From Lepeophtheirus salmonis (lineage: Eukaryota > Arthropoda > Copepoda > Siphonostomatoida > Caligidae), in contig NC_052136.2 in the NCBI RefSeq assembly GCF_016086655.4, positions 44,756,492-44,820,491 of the forward strand: DNA of 64,000 bases. The letters run 5' to 3'. Every line of letters starts with the position of its first letter. Within the stretch, counting starts at the first letter, position 1. The notes under the pieces were generated by a model, which ran no database searches, was not told the origin of the DNA, and saw only the letters and a list, made by a program, of their open reading frames with translations. Below are positions 59,370 through 64,000 of this stretch, piece by piece. The translations under genes and the position numbers were made by a program.

Positions 59370-59554
59370 ATTTTACTAATCCACTAGTCATTGCAAGTTT
59401 CTATGATGAAAGTACCAAAAATATTTTGTTGAAACATAAGTCGGATGAGATAAGTGTTTTCTCCCTCCTCACAAAAGCTCAAAGAAAATTGAACAACCCC
59501 ATCAAGAAGACTTCTTTAAAAAAAACAGAGAATCTCCTGGCCTTCTTCAACTAA
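59370..59554 (+). pseudogene. LINE ORF1-like remnant
   Basis: A continuous stretch of about 60 codons: NPLVIASFYDESTKNILLKH, then KSDEISVFSLLTKAQRKLNN, then TENLLAFFN and a stop at 59552-59554. The pattern (xPLxVxFxxxxxKxxLLKxxx....LTKAQR) is that of the C-terminal part of ORF1 proteins (RNA chaperones) in CR1/L2-like LINEs. The upstream half is too broken to read. Confidence 0.5.
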
Positions 59555-59639
59555 GGAGAAGGTGAGGAATTTTCCACATTGTTCGAGAAAAAATTAAGTA
59601 TATTTTATATCTGCATAAGAAGTATTTTTAATAAATTAG

Positions 59640-60190
59640 AACTTTTAAGATTATTATTAACGACTTCAAGGCAGCAATTGCTTGTATAACAGAAACAACA
59701 GCGAAATTTTCTTGACTAATTATTACCTTATCTTCCAAGGGGATCAGTTAATAGGGTCAAAGAAAAAACAGGGTCGTGTGATAGTCTCTTGCTCTGAATA
59801 ACTCAGCTGTTCTTCAGTTAGAGAGATATCTGAAGTCAACTTCAAAATATGCCAAATCCAATAGGATAAACATCATAAGATCCTGTCTATATATCGCTCT
59901 CCTAGTAATTAAGACTTATTAATTTCTCTTAGATCAAATCTCTGATACAATCATCTGTGAGGACTTCAATCTTTCTAATATTTATTTGGTATCTTGGATC
60001 CCTACTTTGTCATATTTGTATATAGAAGTATTTCAAGATATTTTCCTGGAACAAAAAGTAATTGAAGTTACTCACTCTTAGGCATATATTCTGGACCTGT
60101 TGCTCTCCTCCTCCTATTCTATTGTTAACACTCAAATGCCGAATGATATTAATATATCTGCTCATTATCCAATCTTAATTTCCACCCCTA
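59640..60190 (+). pseudogene. LINE apurinic-type endonuclease remnant
   Basis: The endonuclease nicks target DNA to prime reverse transcription. Readable pieces: INDFKAAIACITETT (family: I..xxPDIIxITETW), then SDTIICEDFNLSNIYLVSW (family GDFNxPxIxW; the Gly is Glu here), ILDLLLSSSYSIVNTQMPN, and ISAHYPILIS (family SDHxPI; the catalytic Asp is Ala). Frameshifts and stops break the frame several times. At least one active-site residue is lost. Confidence 0.8.
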
Positions 60191-60194
60191 AAAA

Positions 60195-60745
60195 CTTTTG
60201 TTTGTAAAAAAAATTACAGCTCTAAAGGTTACTTCGATTTTTACTCAGAGTGACTATCTCTCAATGAATAAAATACTTCGCACAATTGACTGGGTTGGAC
60301 ATTGTACGTCTTCCCACCACCCAAACAATGTTAAGACTGCCAGGGCATTAATAAGAAATACGTACACCAGCTTATTAGTAGCTATATCCCGTGGCGGTGC
60401 ATAAAATTAATAACGATAAAACTTGTCTCTTTAAAATTATTTCTGACGGTTTCCATGCCAAAACAATCTACTTAGTAACAAAAACTATGTATAAAATGTT
60501 GTCTAACTTATGCGACAATGTAAGATTAAAAATGAGATTGAGCTGATATCAAAACTTTCTCACTGTAATATGAAACCTCTTTACTCATATATCAGAAAGA
60601 AGAGAGAAGGTTCTGTTAATAATGGAATTGGTCCGATACAAAACAATGAGGGTCTACTTATTTAAGATGATGTTGGCATAGCTTCTTGCTTTAACACGTA
60701 TTTTGTATCGGCTTATCAACCCAAATTGAATCGAGTACTTAAGGG
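60195..60745 (+). pseudogene. LINE linker between endonuclease and RT, decayed
   Basis: Pieces match the connecting region of such elements: SDYLSMNKILRTIDWVGH (frame 60198-60404), and HCNMKPLYSYIRKKREGSV followed by NNGIGPIQNNEGLL near 60560-60660 (family: NPKxFYxYIxSKxxxxxxIxxLxxxxGxL). FNTYFVSAYQP at about 60690 matches LNxYFxSVF. The 74-residue minus-strand frame at 60750-60974 is antisense to the following part. Confidence 0.7.
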
Positions 60746-60749
60746 TACT

Positions 60750-61620
60750 TCATACGATTTCTGCGGCCCCGTTCCTTTCTGAATGTTTCTTTTCTCTAAT
60801 GAAGCTCGTATTGTAATCGTAAATATCCGTTGCTCCTTTTCCACTGGACCAGACATAATGAACATCTTCTTCTTGAAGAGAGTTATTTATATTGTTGTCT
60901 TCCATGCTCTTAAGTCTTTCTTTTAAAGTGAATTTTTCCAAATGATTGAAAAATGGCCAATGAAGTTCGTCCATCTTTAAGAAAGAAGATCCTCTTGGTC
61001 CGTCTAATTATAGACTTATATCCCTTATTAGACATGTCGGATAAATAATTGAGCAAACTGTTAAGCAGAAGCTACTATCATTCTTTGAGGGTAATATATT
61101 AAATTTATAGTAGGCAACACGGATTCTGTCTTAATAATTCTTGTGTTTCAAATTTAATTTATTTTTGTGATATTATTGTCAGTTGTCGTTACTGTAATTT
61201 TGAATTTATAGTAAGTGCTTTGCTATGAGAGGGCCTTCGATAAATTCTCTCACGGGGAACTTCTCGCTAAATTGTTTAACATCGGTATAAAGGGTCGGTT
61301 GTTACAGTGCCTTAGATCCTGGCTGATACAGGATACAGAGTGTGGTGATTAATCCACTTTTTCTAAGCCTTGTGACTTTACTTCATCTGTTCCACAAGGT
61401 AGTGTACTTGGTCTCATGCTCTTTGAAATTTACATAAACAACATAGTGTATAATTTTTCGGAAGATACATATTTATACAAGGATGATACCAAAATCATCT
61501 GCTCTGATTTAAACTCTGTCGATGATGTCTATACCAAATTTATTTACTTGGAAACGGCTTATATATGTTAATAAATGTGTCTTGCTTCCTTTCTCAAAAA
61601 AAAGTTCATCTACCTAAGTC
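60750..61620 (+). pseudogene. LINE reverse transcriptase remnant
   Basis: RT core in order: SFSTGPDIMNIFFLKRVI (family SPGPDGIPxxLLK), FKKEDPLGPSNYRLISLI (GDxxxPxNYRPISLT), then a broken stretch with RQHGFCLNNSCVSNLI (QxGFRxxxSTxxNL). CYERAFDKFSHGELLAKLFN follows (family DFSKAFDxVxHxxLLxKL; the first catalytic Asp is Cys-Tyr-Glu here while Asp of AFD stays). Next are RLLQCLRSWL, FTSSVPQGSVLGLMLFEIYI and YLYKDDTKIICSDLNSVDD. The last is the YADD box with Ala changed to Lys but both Asp kept. About 115 codons from 61206 are open apart from one stop near 61350. Confidence 0.88.
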
Positions 61621-61629
61621 TTAAGGTGG

Positions 61630-62160
61630 TAGATAATTACTTAGACTTAGAAATTTACAACTCTTTTGATCTAAGATTTGGGATAAAAAGTATATACACT
61701 AAATTATGAGGAAGGCCAGTTTAAACTTTGGAATTAGTAAAATAAGTTTCAGAACTCGTTACCCTTCGTTCATGGTAAAACTTTATGTCTTCCCAATTTT
61801 AATTTACAGATCTGCGATCTGGAATTCTTGTAGAAACTATTTTATTAAGTCCTTAAAAAAGGTTAGGTTTGTGTAGCTTTTTCCTTCATTGGGAGATAAC
61901 AACAACTATCAGTGCAAAATCAAATACTTGGCCTCATCACTTTGTATCATAGATATGTTATTTCTCTCAACCGAATTTTAAACAAAAAGATTTTTTCGAG
62001 TCTGGATACTAAATAAAGATTACTTCTTCTACGAAACGAAACTGTCTGCTCACAACACCATCTACCTCCTAAAATAAAATGCTGACATTTTTTATTGCAG
62101 ATCAACTAGTTTTTGGAATTCCGTACTTTTATGCTTGTGCCAGTGAAGTGAGGCTGACCT
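61630..62160 (+). pseudogene. LINE post-RT region, decayed
   Basis: Weak continuing similarity in broken frames, e.g. LRFGIKSIYTK and VNLYVFPILIYRS-like text near 61660-61820 where such elements carry a C-terminal region. No zinc knuckle or RNase H is seen. Confidence 0.4.
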
Positions 62161-62212
62161 CATGCAATTATTAGTTTATTTTTGTTTTTATTGACACATC
62201 TACGACTATACA

Positions 62213-62230
62213 TATGTATATATATATATT
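62213..62230 (+). repeat. (TA)n tract, possible LINE tail
   Basis: A TATATATATATA run just after the last LINE-like sequence. Short simple-repeat tails are typical of CR1/L2-like elements, but this is also common intergenic sequence here. Confidence 0.4.
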
Positions 62231-62239
62231 ATTTACACT

Positions 62240-64000
62240 TAGGGTTTATTGCATTTCCTTAATTTTTTCTTTATGCTATCTCTTTATTTTCAATTTAAAT
62301 ATTCGTATCTTAAATGCATCACTTTTACTAAGAATGATAATTTTTATATTTTGTATACACTAAATATAAGTCGACCTTTATACGCTTTTTTATCGCCACT
62401 GGTCGAAAAAAATAAATAAGATTAATGCACATAAATTGATGAATATATACACAGGACATATTAATGATCAACCTGCTACCGTTTCAATAATATATCTTTA
62501 CGATGAAATGAATATATACACTTTTTTTTTAAAAAAAAAAATAATAATTGAAAAATTAAGCGTACTCGATTATTTATTTGATTTTAATCTGGTCGTTTAA
62601 ACACTATAAAATCTAAATAATCGGAGCCCAATCAATATTTATATCTCCTTCTTTAAGTCTAAATATTAAATCAAATACTTACAGGAAAATCTACAATATT
62701 TCCTATTCAATAGTATACTCTTTTATTACATGAATATATAGGCATAGTATGAAAAAAATTCACAACAACTACAAATAATTGTTGACTTCGATATATGAAA
62801 ACATACTATATGAAGGGAATACATCGTTCTATACGAGAATCAGAATAATTCCAAATACTGCGTTATAAGAAATCTTCAGTGAATTAAGCCATGCAATGCA
62901 GGGATTTCTCTATGTTTAGAGTACATGTGAAACCCTATTCCCTGATCTCACATTTAGCATAAATAGTTTTATACCAATATACAACTTTTTCCGACAATCC
63001 GATTTCAAAATTTGAAAAAAGTTGATCAAACCCCCTCAAAACAACTCACCTTAATATATATAAGAATATTTCAAAGTAGTTCAACAATTAAAATATTGCT
63101 AAATATTTTTGAAATAATAAATATATGGCCTAAACCAATAAGCTTTATAGCAAATAAACAAAAAATTACATTGGGTTACTAAATTAAATGAGTATCAAAT
63201 TTAATTAGTTCATAAATCCCACAGAAAAGAAAATGTACTAGTCATTAACGGTCTTAATATAGCAGGATGTATTCATAAAATCAAATTTCTTCTATTATAA
63301 AATATTTGTAATACGAATTGTAAAAATATGTCCGAGTTTCTTCAATTTTAAATAGCTATTATCAAAACTAAGATTAGAAATTTTATAAGACACTGTGTAA
63401 TGGAATTAAACTATGTAACCCCAATTTAGCTACAAGCAGACTCTATTGTACTCGCCCAATAAAATAACTGTTTTTATTTTTTTATTTTCATTTGAAATTT
63501 TTCGCAACTTTATAAATAATTTTGTAACTTTTAAGGAATGTTTTTCTTCAAATACCCCATCTATGTAGTAAATGATGTTCCAGTAATGTGAACCAATATT
63601 CTACACTTATTTATAGTAAATTAAGGGATAAAGCTAGATAAAAAATGGGTTAAAAACCCATTTTAAGTAGCCACCTTTCTATTAGCAATCCCCTGTTATA
63701 TTAGAAATTAAACTAATTTATAAAAATTACGTGTGAGTGTGATTCATTCACTACATATATTAAACGTTAATTACCTAGTCAATATGCAACTCTTTTATTT
63801 TAATAAACACAATGAATGACTAATTTTTCAAGGTAAATTATGTGTTAAATTAACTATAAAATTAAGAAAATATTATTTTTATATTTGAAAAGTTTTCTAA
63901 AATTGACCCTCTTGCATTTAAAATAAAAATCTCAATTCTGTTTTATTTATTAAGAAAAATCATGATATAGAGATTAACTCATTTAAAATACGAATGAAGT
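62240..64000. other. Intergenic DNA, no gene seen
   Basis: AT-rich; no motif. A perfect 10-bp-arm hairpin AAAATGGGTTAAAAACCCATTTT lies at about 63642-63664. Confidence 0.55.

Larger units (their letters stand above)
59240..62230 (+). mobile_element. Non-LTR retrotransposon (LINE), CR1/Jockey-type, decayed
   Basis: About 3 kb in which ORF1-like, endonuclease and reverse transcriptase text appear in the right order on the plus strand, broken by many stops. It ends near a (TA)n tract at 62213-62230, which could be the 3' tail. The order endonuclease-linker-RT and the motif SVPQGSVLGLMLFEIYINNI place it with CR1/L2/Jockey-type elements; the exact clade needs a tree. The 5' end is not defined. 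Confidence 0.85.

Noticed and set aside
60750..60974. 74-residue minus-strand open frame
   Set aside because: Antisense to the LINE reverse transcriptase remnant.
1..64000. CRISPR arrays, bacterial operons, tRNA or rRNA genes
   Set aside because: No regularly spaced repeats, no ribosome-binding sites before long frames, and no tRNA A/B boxes or rRNA-like blocks were recognized.

Overview
This is a strongly AT-rich eukaryotic window made of decayed mobile elements, simple repeats and unannotatable intergenic DNA. I found no convincing host gene, no rRNA or tRNA gene and no CRISPR array. Open frames are short, with no operons or bacterial ribosome-binding sites. Every frame I can identify is a transposase, a retrotransposon polyprotein, or an antisense shadow of one. 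The mix (many mariner lineages, piggyBac, BEL/Pao, Ty1/copia, Ty3/gypsy and a CR1/Jockey-type LINE) points to an arthropod. An AT-rich crustacean such as a parasitic copepod (sea louse) is my best guess; that is inference from element style, not proof.

Layout. 0-1.3 kb: 3' part of a BEL/Pao element (integrase core, C-terminal domain, probable LTR). 3.9-5.0 kb: two mariner remnants of one subfamily in opposite orientation, separated by a poly-A run. 5.9-7.2 kb: a nearly readable piggyBac transposase with palindromic end repeats. 8.2-11.3 kb: an unclassified repeat of about 570 bp in two direct copies, plus a short inverted pair. 11.4-12.0 kb: copia-type RNase H on the minus strand. 13.9-15.95 kb: a 5'-truncated, internally deleted copia polyprotein ending in a well-defined 230-bp LTR. 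18.9-21.7 kb: a possible piggyBac scrap and two mariner remnants. 25-32 kb: only dispersed repeats. 32.4-35.6 kb: a Helitron-like candidate end and two mariner fragments. 40.8-41.0 kb: another mariner C-terminus.

45-56.4 kb: a long unclassified repeat in inverted orientation (45.49-46.85 and 54.99-56.37 kb) with a third partial copy at 47.7-48.0 kb. Between the arms lies a gypsy element with both LTRs and a large internal deletion (52.0-54.3 kb). 56.79-57.80 kb: a complete but internally deleted mariner with terminal inverted repeats and TA duplications. 59.2-62.2 kb: a LINE with recognizable ORF1, endonuclease and reverse transcriptase remnants.

Nearly all copies carry stops, frameshifts, lost catalytic residues or internal deletions, so the window behaves as an element graveyard. 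The least decayed proteins are the piggyBac transposase and the N-terminal half of the 57-kb mariner. All family calls come from recognizing motifs by eye; no database search was run.
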